Position numbers and translations under genes: made by a program. 64,000 bases of DNA. It comes from Anaerolineae bacterium (GTDB lineage Bacteria; Chloroflexota; Anaerolineae; Aggregatilineales; JAFGMM01). The stretch spans positions 693,497-757,496 of the forward strand of contig JAOSJO010000022.1 in NCBI GenBank assembly GCA_027494055.1, given 5' to 3'. This document shows positions 37,370 through 45,835 of this stretch, piece by piece (the stretch's first letter is position 1; each line of letters begins with the position of its first letter). The notes under the pieces are model-generated. The model saw only the letters and a program-made list of their open reading frames with translations. It ran no database searches and was not told the origin of the DNA.

Positions 37370-37663
37370 TCAGGTGGGCGTGTTTGACTGAACTTTGCTG
37401 TACCCAGGGCGTCCATTTCGGCCTTGTAGCGAAGGGAGGTCTTTTCGATCTACAAGCCATGTTCGACCAACTTTTAGACCACGTACCGTACCTTCTCTAA
37501 GAAGGTAGCGTATGTGATACTCGCTATAGCCGCTTTCCTCCGACGCCTGGGGTACGGTCACCCAACCTTCAAGGTTAATAGACACATTGCCCTCATTTGA
37601 TGGTGAGGTAGATTTCGCCACTTTACACCATTCTAGTTCAAGCCCTATTGGGTCACAAATCAA
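37370..37663 (-). CDS. Excisionase-like HTH DNA-binding protein
   Basis: 97 residues. The segment GWVTVPQASEESGYSEYHIR followed by YLLREGTVRGLKVGRTWLVD matches the MerR-like helix-turn-helix plus wing of excisionase-family (HTH_17) proteins: a domain that calls a promoter or att site, then a wing with K.G..W.V. In integrative elements such proteins direct excision or control the integrase. A short poorly conserved N-terminus precedes it. Confidence 0.7.
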   Translation of the reverse strand: MICDPIGLELEWCKVAKSTSPSNEGNVSINLEGWVTVPQASEESGYSEYHIRYLLREGTVRGLKVGRTWLVDRKDLPSLQGRNGRPGYSKVQSNTPT

Positions 37664-37755
37664 CAGAGAAACCGCAGATGTAAGACCATGAGCACGGCGT
37701 CACCCCTGTACCGGTTCTTCGGTGGCAAGCGAGTGAATATGTTAAGCTGTTTTGT

Positions 37756-38091
37756 ATGACCCCGGATCGTGATCTGCCGGACTGGGCGCGCCTGGAGCGG
37801 GCGGGGGACTTTGCCTGGATACGGGAGAACCTGCACGTCTTCTGGCCGGCGGCTCAGACAGCGTATGCAGAGGCCGGACGGGGCGCGCTGGTGGTGGACA
37901 CCACGTCACGGCCAACAGGGGAGGGAAACCCGTTTGGCTACTTCCCAAAGGAAGTGCTTGATCTGTTTGAAGATGAGGACATTGCACGCATGGTGGGGGA
38001 GTACGATCCGGAGCAGGAATTTGTGGTGGTGTTGCTCAAATCCACAGAGCGCGCGAGCACCTATCGCGTGCAGCGCCGGTCACCGCGCTGA
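37756..38091 (+). CDS. Hypothetical protein
   Basis: 111 residues from ATG 37756 (MTPDRDLPDWARLERAGDFA). It contains WIRENLHVFWPAAQTAYAEA, GNPFGYFPKEVLDLFEDEDI and YDPEQEFVVVLLKSTERAST. No Shine-Dalgarno sequence precedes the ATG. Composition is coding-like and acidic; no family recognised. Confidence 0.6.
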   Translation: MTPDRDLPDWARLERAGDFAWIRENLHVFWPAAQTAYAEAGRGALVVDTTSRPTGEGNPFGYFPKEVLDLFEDEDIARMVGEYDPEQEFVVVLLKSTERASTYRVQRRSPR

Positions 38092-38244
38092 AGTCCGGCG
38101 CGAAATTCGTCCATCGACCGCGCGTCTTCTGGATTTGTATTCAGAGTAGGGAAGTCGTCAGTTAAGGCCCGTGCCCTTGTGCTAGACTTGGACCACGGTC
38201 TGGGTCAATGCTGCACTGACACACGGCGGTGTACCTGGCCGCAA

Positions 38245-38277
38245 CCGCCCGCCTCGCGCAAGAGACGGGCGGTTTTT
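38245..38277 (+). terminator. Intrinsic terminator, possible end of a small RNA
   Basis: CCGCCCG..CTC pairs with GAG..CGGGCGG around a CGCGCAA-type loop and is followed by five T. No gene ends nearby on this strand: the last stop is at 38091. The intervening 38092-38244 may therefore carry a small transcript. Confidence 0.7.
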
Positions 38278-38393
38278 GGTGGCTCGCTGGGTACTGCTGC
38301 GGACCTCTGCAAGGTTTTGTGCGCCATCAATTATCTTTGCAACGACTCATGCGTTTTCTGTGTAGCGCTTGAGTTGGGTCTCATCAGACCTTG

Positions 38394-38633
38394 TACAATT
38401 CGGTGCCCTCTCTAACGTCCTCGTAGACCTTCAGCCCGATTTCATCACCCCTCTTCGCAGATTGAATGCTCTGGTGCTCAATTTGCATGGAGGATACTGC
38501 TGCTCAAAGAGCACTTCGCCGTGCCGGACGAATTGAACGCGGTCGCCCAAGGACAGGTCACCCTCTAGCGCCACGGCGGCGACCCTAATCCGGCCATAAT
38601 AGTGCGGACGGTCCCGACCCTCGACCCGGCCAT
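38394..38633 (-). CDS. Translation elongation factor-like (EF-Tu domain II) small protein, two indels
   Basis: Starts at ATG 38633 behind AAGGAGGGAGGGCG. Reading with two one-base corrections gives MAGSRVGTV-HYYGRIRVAAVALEGDLSL, then GDRVQFVRHGEVLFEQQ, then SMQIEHQSIQSAKRGDEIGL and KVYEDVREGTELYKV, stop at 38394-38396. This is the small family of EF-Tu domain II-like proteins with the QS/VxSMQIEH...AKxGDExGxKV pattern. The indels are near 38606 (GTCCGC) and 38492 (CAGCAG/TATCC). About 80 residues, a normal length for the family. Confidence 0.7.
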
Positions 38634-38721
38634 CGCCCTCCCTCCTTGACCTTGTGCGCTTATGCTAAAGCTATTTTACATCTGGATTGGGGGTTGTTTG
38701 ACGTGCTATGATGCGTGGGCA

Positions 38722-39015
38722 ATGCCGAAAGATGAGAACAGACCAGCGACGGTGCAGGATGTCACGCGGACCGTCACCGAGATTGTCGGCGACGCCGCCG
38801 AGCAGATTCTCAAGGGTGTGGACCGGCTGCTGAAAGACTATGCCACCAGAGAGGACCTGGCGCGCATCGAGCAGAAAGTCGATCACATATCCGCCGATGT
38901 TGCGCATCTGAATGATGAGGTCAAGGGTCTTGTGGCAGAGTTATCCGATACACCGTCAAGGCGCGAGTTTGAGGAGTTGAAGGCGAGAGAGCAACGTTTT
39001 CACCCGACAAGTTGA
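38722..39015 (+). CDS. Coiled-coil hypothetical protein
   Basis: 97 residues from ATG 38722; TATGAT 11 bases upstream suggests a -10 box and rules out the earlier in-frame start at 38662. The sequence is helical with heptads (LARIEQKVDHISADVAHLND, EVKGLVAELSDTPSRREFEE). The protein after VQDVTRTVTEIVGDAAEQIL resembles small regulatory or anchoring coiled coils of mobile elements. The next gene starts 8 bp downstream. Confidence 0.6.
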   Translation: MPKDENRPATVQDVTRTVTEIVGDAAEQILKGVDRLLKDYATREDLARIEQKVDHISADVAHLNDEVKGLVAELSDTPSRREFEELKAREQRFHPTS

Positions 39016-39023
39016 CCACGCTT

Positions 39024-39357
39024 ATGTCCAAAGCCGAAAACCCAGATCAGCAACCCCCTCCCACACCTGAAGGTGAGGAGTCGCGACCGCTCTTCCCGAT
39101 GGGGCAAATTCTGGCAACCCCCGGTGCAATCCGAACACTTCAGGAAGCCGGCCAAGACCCAACTGAGCTCCTAACTCGCCACGTCACCGGCGACTGGGGG
39201 GACCTCGAAGAAGAGGATAAAGAAGAGAATGAGTTCCAGTCTCCGAGAGGGGTTCAGAATCCTTTCGGCATACAAGCTCGAAACCGGCGAGAAGCTCTGG
39301 ATCATTACGGAAGCGGATCGTAGCGCAACCACGATCTTGAGGCCGGACGAGTACTGA
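39024..39357 (+). CDS. Conserved small mobile-element protein (RHxxGDWG...WIITEADRS family), one frameshift
   Basis: About 110 residues after repair. The first part ends LLTRHVTGDWGDLEEEDKEE-NEF; after a single-base shift near 39235 it continues SLREGFRILSAYKLETGEKL and WIITEADRSATTILRPDEY with a stop at 39357. This pattern is shared by many small proteins on plasmids and integrative elements; its function is not known. It lies in a run of same-strand accessory genes. Confidence 0.65.
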
Positions 39358-39373
39358 TTGTTCCGGTGAGGAG

Positions 39374-40303
39374 ATGGGGCCTGCGCCCGCACGTATGTCT
39401 TTTGTAGCCATGTCTCATGAACACGCAACCAGCTTGGAACCTGTTCAACCCGACCCTGATGAGGGGTTTGGCTTCACAGAGGAAGAGCAGCTTTTCTATC
39501 GCGTTAGCCACGAGCGCTTCCAGGCGATCCTTGAGGACGAGGCAACAACCATTCACCGGGTCGATGAGTCCTCAAACAACTACGGCGAGTTTCTGTTTGT
39601 GACCGTGAGCCAGATGGTGGGGGAGCGGCGCGTTTGCATGACGTTTTACGGCCTGGGGCTTCACGAACTGCGTGAGCGCTGGCTGGTGGATGAGTGGCAT
39701 TGGTATGAGGCCAACTCGTTCCCGGAGACGCTGGCGCAGCAAGTCTCCCGACAAGAGGCCAAAGAACTGATGGATCACAGACACCAGTGGATCAGGCCAT
39801 TTGTGGCCGAGCACTCGCAGTCCGAGCGCGGACGGCTCTTTGAGTTTGTGGCCGATCTGACGGATGATGATGCAGCATATGGAGAATTGCAGGACTTGGA
39901 GAGTCTACCGGGCGGCCTCGGCGAGGCGGCTTTCCAGTCTGATATGTTTACCGGTGAATTGGTGGACAACCGCACCCCGGCGCAGAAGCGCAGGGATGAG
40001 GAGCGGTCCCGACCACAACAGCTTGAGATGTTCTCGCAGCGGGACATTGCCCAGTTTGGTGCCGGCCTCAGACCCATGCCGCTGCCGGCGTCGGCCAGAC
40101 TGAGCCTTCAGATCGAGGATCACCGCACACCGGAGGAGATCGAGGCTGACATTCAGCGCGAGGCTGAGAAGAAGACTGCGAAGATGTTTGGTGATGAGCA
40201 GGAGGAGGCTGAGCCGCCCTTGTCACAACTGGATGAGATCAAACGCGGCCTGGACCAACGGCTCCGGTACCTCGGTGTGGCAGACAAGGGTGAAGACGAG
40301 TGA
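39374..40303 (+). CDS. Hypothetical accessory protein
   Basis: 309 residues as given, or 297 from the internal ATG at 39410. It is acidic, with a globular first half (EEQLFYRVSHERFQAILEDE, CMTFYGLGLHELRERWLVDE) and a low-complexity charged second half (RTPAQKRRDEERSRPQQLEM, EEIEADIQREAEKKTAKMFG). It is cotranscribed with the preceding small genes by spacing. No family recognised. Confidence 0.6.
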   Translation: MGPAPARMSFVAMSHEHATSLEPVQPDPDEGFGFTEEEQLFYRVSHERFQAILEDEATTIHRVDESSNNYGEFLFVTVSQMVGERRVCMTFYGLGLHELRERWLVDEWHWYEANSFPETLAQQVSRQEAKELMDHRHQWIRPFVAEHSQSERGRLFEFVADLTDDDAAYGELQDLESLPGGLGEAAFQSDMFTGELVDNRTPAQKRRDEERSRPQQLEMFSQRDIAQFGAGLRPMPLPASARLSLQIEDHRTPEEIEADIQREAEKKTAKMFGDEQEEAEPPLSQLDEIKRGLDQRLRYLGVADKGEDE

Positions 40304-40442
40304 CCGTCATATTCGCTGTCCCCTGGCGTTTTGTAGTATCAGAGCCTCGCTGAGGAAGCGGTGGGGCGGTTTTCAGGATATCGCCTTTTGAACAACCCTA
40401 GCGTTGTTCGTCTGACGTTTAATCTTGGCTGACTATCTTAGG

Positions 40443-40448
40443 TATAAT
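40443..40448 (+). promoter_or_regulatory. -10 box of the CoiA-like gene
   Basis: A perfect TATAAT at 40443-40448 overlaps an ATG at 40447, which therefore cannot be the true start; the next in-frame ATG at 40492 is used instead. The -35 region is poor. Confidence 0.5.
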
Positions 40449-40491
40449 GCCATCGCGTAGTACAAAGCCGCCTTACCAAGGTGATTGGGCT

Positions 40492-41565
40492 ATGCCCCTT
40501 CGGGCGATAATTGATGGTGAAGATCTCCTTGCCCCCTTTTTGGACGATGAAGCTTGGGCGTCGTTGAAACATCGTACAAAGTTGGAGGGATTGGACGTTC
40601 GTCTGCCCTGCTGTGGCAATTCCGCCTATCTGCGAACCAGCAAACGCGGCCTGAGACACTTCGTCCATAGGGAACGCGGTACCTGTACCAGTGCTCCCGA
40701 AACCTGGCAGCACCTAAAGGCAAAACATAACATCGTTCTAGCTTGCCGCGCTGTTGGATATGAGGCCATCACCGAAGCATCTGGTGAGGGGTGGCGCGCA
40801 GATGTGCTCGCCACAAAAGGGAATGTCAAAGTCGCCTTCGAGGTCCAATGGAGTGCCCAATCGTGGGAGGTAACACAAGAACGCCAGCAACAATATAGGG
40901 CGGCTGGCATTCGAGGGTGTTGGCTTTTCAAGCGACCACCTGCTCGGTATAGGGCAAATCGCGATGTCCCACTGTTCAGGTTGGTAGTCACCGAAGAAGC
41001 GGCTACCGTCATCTTCAATCCGGTCAGTTACGAGACTTGGGAGGGAACTGGAAACCGGCGAGTACCTCTCACTGATTTTGTCACCGCGCTGTTGACAGGG
41101 AAGATAAAGTTTTGCGATAGACTTCAGACCCAACGCCGCCAGAAAGTCCGAATCGTTTTTGTAGAGACTGGTTGCTGGAGGTGTCATCGTCCCCATCACG
41201 TCTACTATGTTCATGATCTTCAGACCAGCTGTGGCGACACTGTAGAAGCGGACTACTTTGCTCGGCAGATAATCGCTATAGTGCGTCAGTTTAAGGAATC
41301 ACCTGATGGTCAGCAGCTCCAAATTGGTCATATTAAGGAACGCTACAGCAAGACGGTGAATGCGAAGTACATGTCGTTTGGCTGTCCGCATTGTGACGCC
41401 ATCGTGGGCGACTTTTTTCTGCATCATGAGATCATTCCTAAAGCGGCGTGTTATGAAGATCAAGCGCCGGCTATTCTGGAAACCGAAATCACTCTGAGTG
41501 AACTGCTATCTAGGGGACACGAGCACTGGTGCTTTCCCGAAAATGGGCAGTTCTGTTGTGGCTAA
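40492..41565 (+). CDS. CoiA-like competence/nuclease-family protein
   Basis: 357 residues from ATG 40492. The N-terminal zinc-finger-like part (LDVRLPCCGNSAYLRTSKRG, LRHFVHRERGTCTSAPETWQ) and the nuclease-like core with H-LKAKHNIVLACRAVGYEA, GWRADVLATKGNVKVAFEVQ and WSAQSWEVTQERQQQYRAAG follow the CoiA pattern, in which D...ExQ is a PD-(D/E)xK active site. The C-terminal half has further cysteine pairs (GCWRCHRPHH, FGCPHCDAIVGDFF). CoiA proteins act in DNA uptake; versions on mobile elements may be nucleases. The frame is intact. Confidence 0.75.
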   Translation: MPLRAIIDGEDLLAPFLDDEAWASLKHRTKLEGLDVRLPCCGNSAYLRTSKRGLRHFVHRERGTCTSAPETWQHLKAKHNIVLACRAVGYEAITEASGEGWRADVLATKGNVKVAFEVQWSAQSWEVTQERQQQYRAAGIRGCWLFKRPPARYRANRDVPLFRLVVTEEAATVIFNPVSYETWEGTGNRRVPLTDFVTALLTGKIKFCDRLQTQRRQKVRIVFVETGCWRCHRPHHVYYVHDLQTSCGDTVEADYFARQIIAIVRQFKESPDGQQLQIGHIKERYSKTVNAKYMSFGCPHCDAIVGDFFLHHEIIPKAACYEDQAPAILETEITLSELLSRGHEHWCFPENGQFCCG

Positions 41566-41746
41566 AGGCTTATGAGGGGAAAAGACTCGAGGTCCACAGA
41601 TGACCATGAAAAACCCGACTATCGCCGAGTTGTTTTTCCTCACACAGACACCGATGCACCATTACGACCAGATAATTCTAGCGCTTTTGATGCTGAGGAG
41701 TCGGAGAGTGCTGACGTTGCCTTGCTGTGTTTATTTAAATTACATA

Positions 41747-43301
41747 TTAACAACTACAAATACGTCGGAAAATGTAGCAGCCTGTTGAAAAAGGGCCGCG
41801 TTCACGGCAAGGAAGAGACGCTTGCCGACAACGTTGGAGAAAATGAAGAGGAGGCCTGAGCGCGATCGCTCCAGCAGGGTCCGGTTGCCGTGACCACTTC
41901 GCCGGGTTCAGGAGCCGCTTGATGTTCTGTCCAGCGGCGGTCATCAATCCCTCGATGTTCACTTTCCTCAAGCCGCGTAAGCGGAACTGCCGCAAACCAT
42001 GCCACTGCTTGGCCTCGCCAAACAGCGGCTCAACCCAAACCTGTCGCTTGCGCATCGCCATTTGATAGTACCACGTGGCCTCATACCCTTTGGCGCGGTC
42101 GAGGTACTCCTGGAAGAACGAACGAAAGATGTGACGCCCGCTCTTGCTGTCGGTGCAGGCGGGTTTCAGCGGGCAGGCGTTGCAGGTCTTGGCATGGGCG
42201 CGGTACACGATAACCTGTTCCGATTTGCGGGTTGAGACGCGGCGGAGCGCCTGCCCCTGAGGGCAGGTGTAGTTGTCTTGTTTGGGGTCGTAGGTGAACC
42301 GCTCTGTCGGGTAGAGGCCGGTCCGTGCACTGAAATCGGCGGTGTTCAGAAAGGCGCGGATCCCATCTTGTTCCAGACCGGCGATGTTGGTCGTCGTGCC
42401 ATAGCGTCCGTCGCCAACCGCAATCGCTGGGGACAAATGCCAGCGGAAGCGCACCCAGCGCGCCAGATCCAACATTGGCGTGTTGTCCATGATCGAGGAC
42501 GGGGTCACCAGCGCGGCCAGGATGATACGGGCTTTGCCGCCATCTACGACATAGTGATCGTGGTAGCCCAAGGACGCACTCGCGTGATTGGAAGCCTTCA
42601 TCGGCGTCGCGTCCGGATCCGTCGGGCTGACCCGGTAATCGGCGGTGCGCTTGTAGGTTGGCGCGCGCACACCGGTTGGACGTTCGCCAGAATACTTCTC
42701 CACAAAGCCGCGCGGCGGGGATGAGGTGGGCATGGCCTCGGCGTGTGCGGGTTGCGCGCCGGGGACTTGCTGCGCATCGGCAAACAAGGCCTGAAGGTGC
42801 TGCCGGGCTTCCCAGTAGAAACGCGGGATCATGCCATCAATGGCGGCATTGGCACGCACCTTGGTGCCGTCGAAGTAGAGTTCCTTGCCCCACACCAATC
42901 CCGCGGTGATGCAGCGTTCCACGATGTGTTCAAAGAAGCGTTGGAAGACTTCCAGACCGTAGCGATCACGGATCCTGCTCAAGCTGCTGTGATCCGGCAC
43001 CGGTTCATCCAGATCATAGCCCAGATACCAGCGGTGATCGAGCCGGACGTTGACCATGTCCATGAGTTGGCGCGCCGAGCGAATGCCCTCGAAGAACATG
43101 ATCAGTTGCAGCTTGAAGAAGACGACCGGGTCAATCGCGGGGGCGGCCCATGCGGGCCGCATACTGGTCGCGCACGAGGTCGCGCACAAAGCTCAGATCG
43201 AGCTTGGCCTCCACACGACGGTAGAAGTTGTCGGCGGGAACCAGTTGCTCAAGCGAGAGCGCCGTATGGATCTTGAAGGTGCGTTCCTTTGCCCGCAACA
43301 T
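41747..43301 (-). CDS. IS1182-family transposase, one frameshift
   Basis: Starts at ATG 43301 (MLRAKERTFKIHTALSLEQL). A one-base excess in the CCCCC run near 43143 splits it after AARMGRP; it resumes as AIDPVVFFKLQLIMFFEGIR. The DDE core is clear: ELYFDGTKVRANAAIDGMIP (first Asp), IAVGDGRYGTTTNIAGLEQD (second), and WVEPLFGEAKQWHGLRQFRL (Glu), with a CxxCPLKPAC zinc-like segment. As given, the frame runs through the terminal repeat to 41747, outside the element; the true end is probably within the element, so another indel near the 3' end is possible. Confidence 0.82.
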
Positions 43302-44050
43302 GCCGTCAACCCCACTTGAAAGAAAACGAACGATTTGTGTATAGTGAAACTTGACTGGAAGTCAGGGAGATGACGACAACCATTGTTGTCCAAGATCCCG
43401 TTTTCAGGAAACCGATGCAAGCGCACCGCACCATCGCCTATCTGCGCGTTTCGACCGCAGACCAGGACCTCGACAAGAACAAGTTTGACATTCTCCAGTT
43501 GGCGAATGCCAAAGGCCTGGGGCAGGTTGCGTGGGTTGAAGAGAAGGTTTCTGGCCGCGTGTCGTGGCGCAAACGTACCATCGCCACCCTCCTCGATCAG
43601 CTGCAACGCGACGAAACCCTTATCGTCAGTGAGCTCTCGCGCCTCGGGCGCTCGATGCTCGAATGCATGGAGATCCTGTCGATTGCCTCACAGAAGGGCA
43701 TCCACATCTACGCAGTCAAAGGCAACTGGCAACTCGATCACTCGATCCAGTCGAAGATCATCGCGATGGCATTCTCCATGGCCGCGGAGATCGAACGCGA
43801 CTTGATCAGTCAACGTACGCGCGAGGCGTTGGCCGCCAAGAAGAAGGCTGGCGTCAAGCTGGGGAGACCGCGCGGTACGGGCACGAGCAAGCTTGACCCA
43901 TATCGCCCTGAGATTGAGGCGCTGCTTGCCAACGGTTCGACCCAGAAGTTCATCGCGGGCCGATATGGCACCACTGAAGCCAACCTGAGCCGCTGGCTCA
44001 AGAAACACGGGCTTCGGCGCCGTTCATGCTGAGGGTTTTTCAACAGGCTG
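41778..44050. mobile_element. IS1182-like transposon with a resolvase passenger (2,273 bp)
   Basis: Perfect 15-bp terminal inverted repeats CAGCCTGTTGAAAAA (41778-41792) and TTTTTCAACAGGCTG (44036-44050) are flanked by a 4-bp duplication GTAG (41774-41777 and 44051-44054). Inside are an IS1182-type transposase on the minus strand and a serine recombinase on the plus strand, transcribed divergently. The 212-bp flank 41566-41777 before it holds no supported gene. Confidence 0.88.
43370..44032 (+). CDS. Serine recombinase, resolvase/invertase type
   Basis: 220 residues, or 205 from the internal ATG 43415. The catalytic serine is in AHRTIAYLRVSTADQDLDKN, and SELSRLGRSMLECMEILSIA, AMAFSMAAEIERDLISQRTR and EALAAKKKAGVKLGRPRGTG are the standard resolvase/invertase segments; the C-terminal SRWLKKHGL region is an HTH. 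It lies inside the IS1182-like terminal repeats and ends four bases before the right repeat, so it is a passenger gene of that element. Confidence 0.88.
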   Translation: MTTTIVVQDPVFRKPMQAHRTIAYLRVSTADQDLDKNKFDILQLANAKGLGQVAWVEEKVSGRVSWRKRTIATLLDQLQRDETLIVSELSRLGRSMLECMEILSIASQKGIHIYAVKGNWQLDHSIQSKIIAMAFSMAAEIERDLISQRTREALAAKKKAGVKLGRPRGTGTSKLDPYRPEIEALLANGSTQKFIAGRYGTTEANLSRWLKKHGLRRRSC

Positions 44051-44129
44051 GTAGATTGTGCGACATAATATACTTAATATTCTGATAGTATCCCTACCTA
44101 TTGCGCACTTTCCCTACTCTGATACATGC

Positions 44130-44438
44130 TTATTGGGCTAGCGGTTTGAGTTTCACCTTGTGCAGCTTGCGATAGAAGTTCTCACGCGAGGCCGCATAAT
44201 GAACGAGCACGTTTCGATGCTTGCTGTCCACCTCATACGCGATGCGGTAGTGCGTTCTTCGATAGATGGTGTGAAGTGAGCGCAGGAAGCGCCATCGACC
44301 GTGTAATAGGCCGCCGGCGTGTGGGTCTGTGGCAAGGACTTGGACGCTGTCTACCACATGGTTTCGGACATCACGAGGCAGTTTCTTGAATTCGCGGGCG
44401 GCTGACGGAAGCACGATGATCTGATAGGTATCCTCACT
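44130..44438 (-). CDS. RelE/ParE-family toxin
   Basis: 102 residues from ATG 44438, which overlaps the antitoxin stop (ATGAGTGA). The RelE-like fold is visible in YQIIVLPSAAREFKKLPRDV, GLLHGRWRFLRSLHTIYRRT, and HYRIAYEVDSKHRNVLVHYA with RENFYRKLHK at the end. These toxins cleave mRNA on the ribosome or poison gyrase. The short ATG was preferred over the upstream in-frame start because of the coupling to the antitoxin. Confidence 0.82.
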   Translation of the reverse strand, partial: SEDTYQIIVLPSAAREFKKLPRDVRNHVVDSVQVLATDPHAGGLLHGRWRFLRSLHTIYRRTHYRIAYEVDSKHRNVLVHYAASRENFYRKLHKVKLKPLAQ

Positions 44439-44733
44439 CATCCTCCAGAATAGACTCAATCGGCATCGCCTTCCCTGCTTTGTACTCCTCCCTGCCTCGT
44501 TCGATTATTGCCTGGATTTCCTCGTCTAGCTCAATTGCCAGGGTGTCGGCCAGGGTCGGATGCTGTTCGATGATGTAGTCGATAAGCTTCTCGACGGTCT
44601 GCATGAACGGCTCCCCTACCAGCCGAGCCATTGGCTTCTTGTTACGGCTGATCCTGATCTGCTCGTTCTTATAGAAGGCAAGCTCCAACAACTCCGAGAA
44701 GTTGCGCCGTGCCTCGTGTGTCGATACAGTAGT
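44434..44733 (-). CDS. Phd/YefM-family antitoxin
   Basis: 99 residues from ATG 44733, preceded by GAAAGGAGTAC. The N-terminal DNA-binding domain is typical (MTTVSTHEARRNFSELLELA, KNEQIRISRNKKPMARLVGE) and the acidic C-terminus (EEIQAIIERGREEYKAGKAM) would bind the toxin. With the RelE-like gene it forms a type II toxin-antitoxin pair, probably autoregulated by the antitoxin at the upstream promoter. Confidence 0.85.
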   Translation of the reverse strand, partial: TTVSTHEARRNFSELLELAFYKNEQIRISRNKKPMARLVGEPFMQTVEKLIDYIIEQHPTLADTLAIELDEEIQAIIERGREEYKAGKAMPIESILEDE

Positions 44734-44763
44734 CATGTACTCCTTTCTGTAATATTGTCTCAA

Positions 44764-45081
44764 ATGTTACTATTCGTACCAAGCAGTGTCAATACTCAAC
44801 CCAGCGTGTCGCATCCATTTCCACCAAGGAAGTGCAGATTGAGCGAAGTTATTTGTCTTCATGGTTTAGTGACGCTTTTCGAGCTGTGAATCACATCTTC
44901 CCTATTCGGCATATGAAGTGGGTTATCATAATTGTGGAGGAAACTCCCGTGAAGAAGAATCATTGAGATCGGAATGGGAGGGCATGTTCCTTGTGGAAAC
45001 TCACTGCTTCGGCTTGTCTGCGACGAGGGTCACGCTTATACTGAAACCGTGGACCATATGTGAACCTTTAGGAAAAGCGCG
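44764..45081. other. Intergenic region, 318 bp, no supported gene
   Basis: No long frame or known motif is seen. It must contain the divergent promoters for the toxin-antitoxin pair and for the operon that begins at 45082. Base composition drops here, marking the left edge of the AT-richer gene block. Confidence 0.6.
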
Positions 45082-45654
45082 ATGGTAACGAAGCGACGGC
45101 TGCTACTCCTGTCTTGTACCAAGCGCAAACGGCCACGCCTGGACGCACTATCAGCGCTGGAAAGATACGATGGGCCTACATTTCGGGTTCTTCGCCACTT
45201 CATATCGGAGCAGCCCGAACAGGCAGAACATCTAGATGTTTACGTTCTATCAGCACTTCACGGCCTCATTCACGCCTCACAGCCTATCCTACCCTACGAC
45301 GAAATAATGACGGAGCAGAGAGCGTTTGATCTCCGCGAAAGCGTTTTGTCAACTTTTGCTAACATAGTGGGCACAGATTATATAGAAGCCTGTATTGCCA
45401 TGAGTCGGAAGTATTCTGTTGCACTGCAAGGTTGGTCAATGCTTACCCCGTCGGAAACTCTCAGGACAGTGCTTAGTGGGGGCCATGGTCTCATGTTAGC
45501 GCGACTTAAGCTGTGGCTGTGGGGTACGTTACCAGAGAGAGCCGAGAAGACGGACGACTCGGCACGTGAGCGTGGGATAGCTTATCTCCACGGCATTAAG
45601 CTCCAAATGACGCCTGAGCACGTCTTCGATCTTGCCTCAACTGGCCCTAAATGA
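45082..45654 (+). CDS. DUF6884/YaaA-like protein, first gene of the putative modification operon
   Basis: 190 residues. The N-terminus LLLLSCTKRKRPRLDALSAL with the following YDGPTFRVLRHF and LDVYVLSALHGLIHASQPIL is the SC..K...(GLI)P pattern of the DUF6884 family, related to the YaaA/ArcS-like domains found with 7-deazaguanine enzymes. The frame ends at DLASTGPK, but the next ORF in another frame (LNEDRARAGRFREWYVTIGD) looks like its natural C-terminus, so a one-base indel near 45645 is likely. It opens the operon that contains the DpdA-like gene. Its reaction is not known. Confidence 0.6.
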   Translation: MVTKRRLLLLSCTKRKRPRLDALSALERYDGPTFRVLRHFISEQPEQAEHLDVYVLSALHGLIHASQPILPYDEIMTEQRAFDLRESVLSTFANIVGTDYIEACIAMSRKYSVALQGWSMLTPSETLRTVLSGGHGLMLARLKLWLWGTLPERAEKTDDSARERGIAYLHGIKLQMTPEHVFDLASTGPK

Positions 45655-45835
45655 AGATCGAGCGCGAGCAGGTCGTTTCAGGGAGTGGTATGTCACAATC
45701 GGCGACGAACGTGTTGCCCCAAAATGGCTAGTAAGTAAGCTTACTGGTCTGCCTGTTGGAACATTCACGTCAGGTGAAGCGCGTCGAGTGTTGAAGCACC
45801 TAGGTATCGTGTCGAACCGTGTGGAGTGTAAGTGA
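45632..45835 (+). CDS. Small ORF, probably the frameshifted C-terminus of the DUF6884-like protein
   Basis: 67 codons, with FREWYVTIGDERVAPKWLVS followed by KLTGLPVGTFTSGEARRVLK. It has only a TTG start inside the preceding gene. The WYV..G..V.PKWLVS.LTGLPV segment looks like the end of a DUF6884-type protein, so it may not be an independent gene. Confidence 0.45.
   Translation: MPQLALNEDRARAGRFREWYVTIGDERVAPKWLVSKLTGLPVGTFTSGEARRVLKHLGIVSNRVECK

Noticed and set aside
38179..38415. 78-codon plus-strand frame
   Set aside because: It spans the terminator at 38245-38277 and overlaps the EF-like gene; unlikely to be translated.
41572..41859. 95-codon plus-strand frame before the IS1182-like element
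   Set aside because: It crosses the left inverted repeat into the transposon and has no motif or ribosome binding site.
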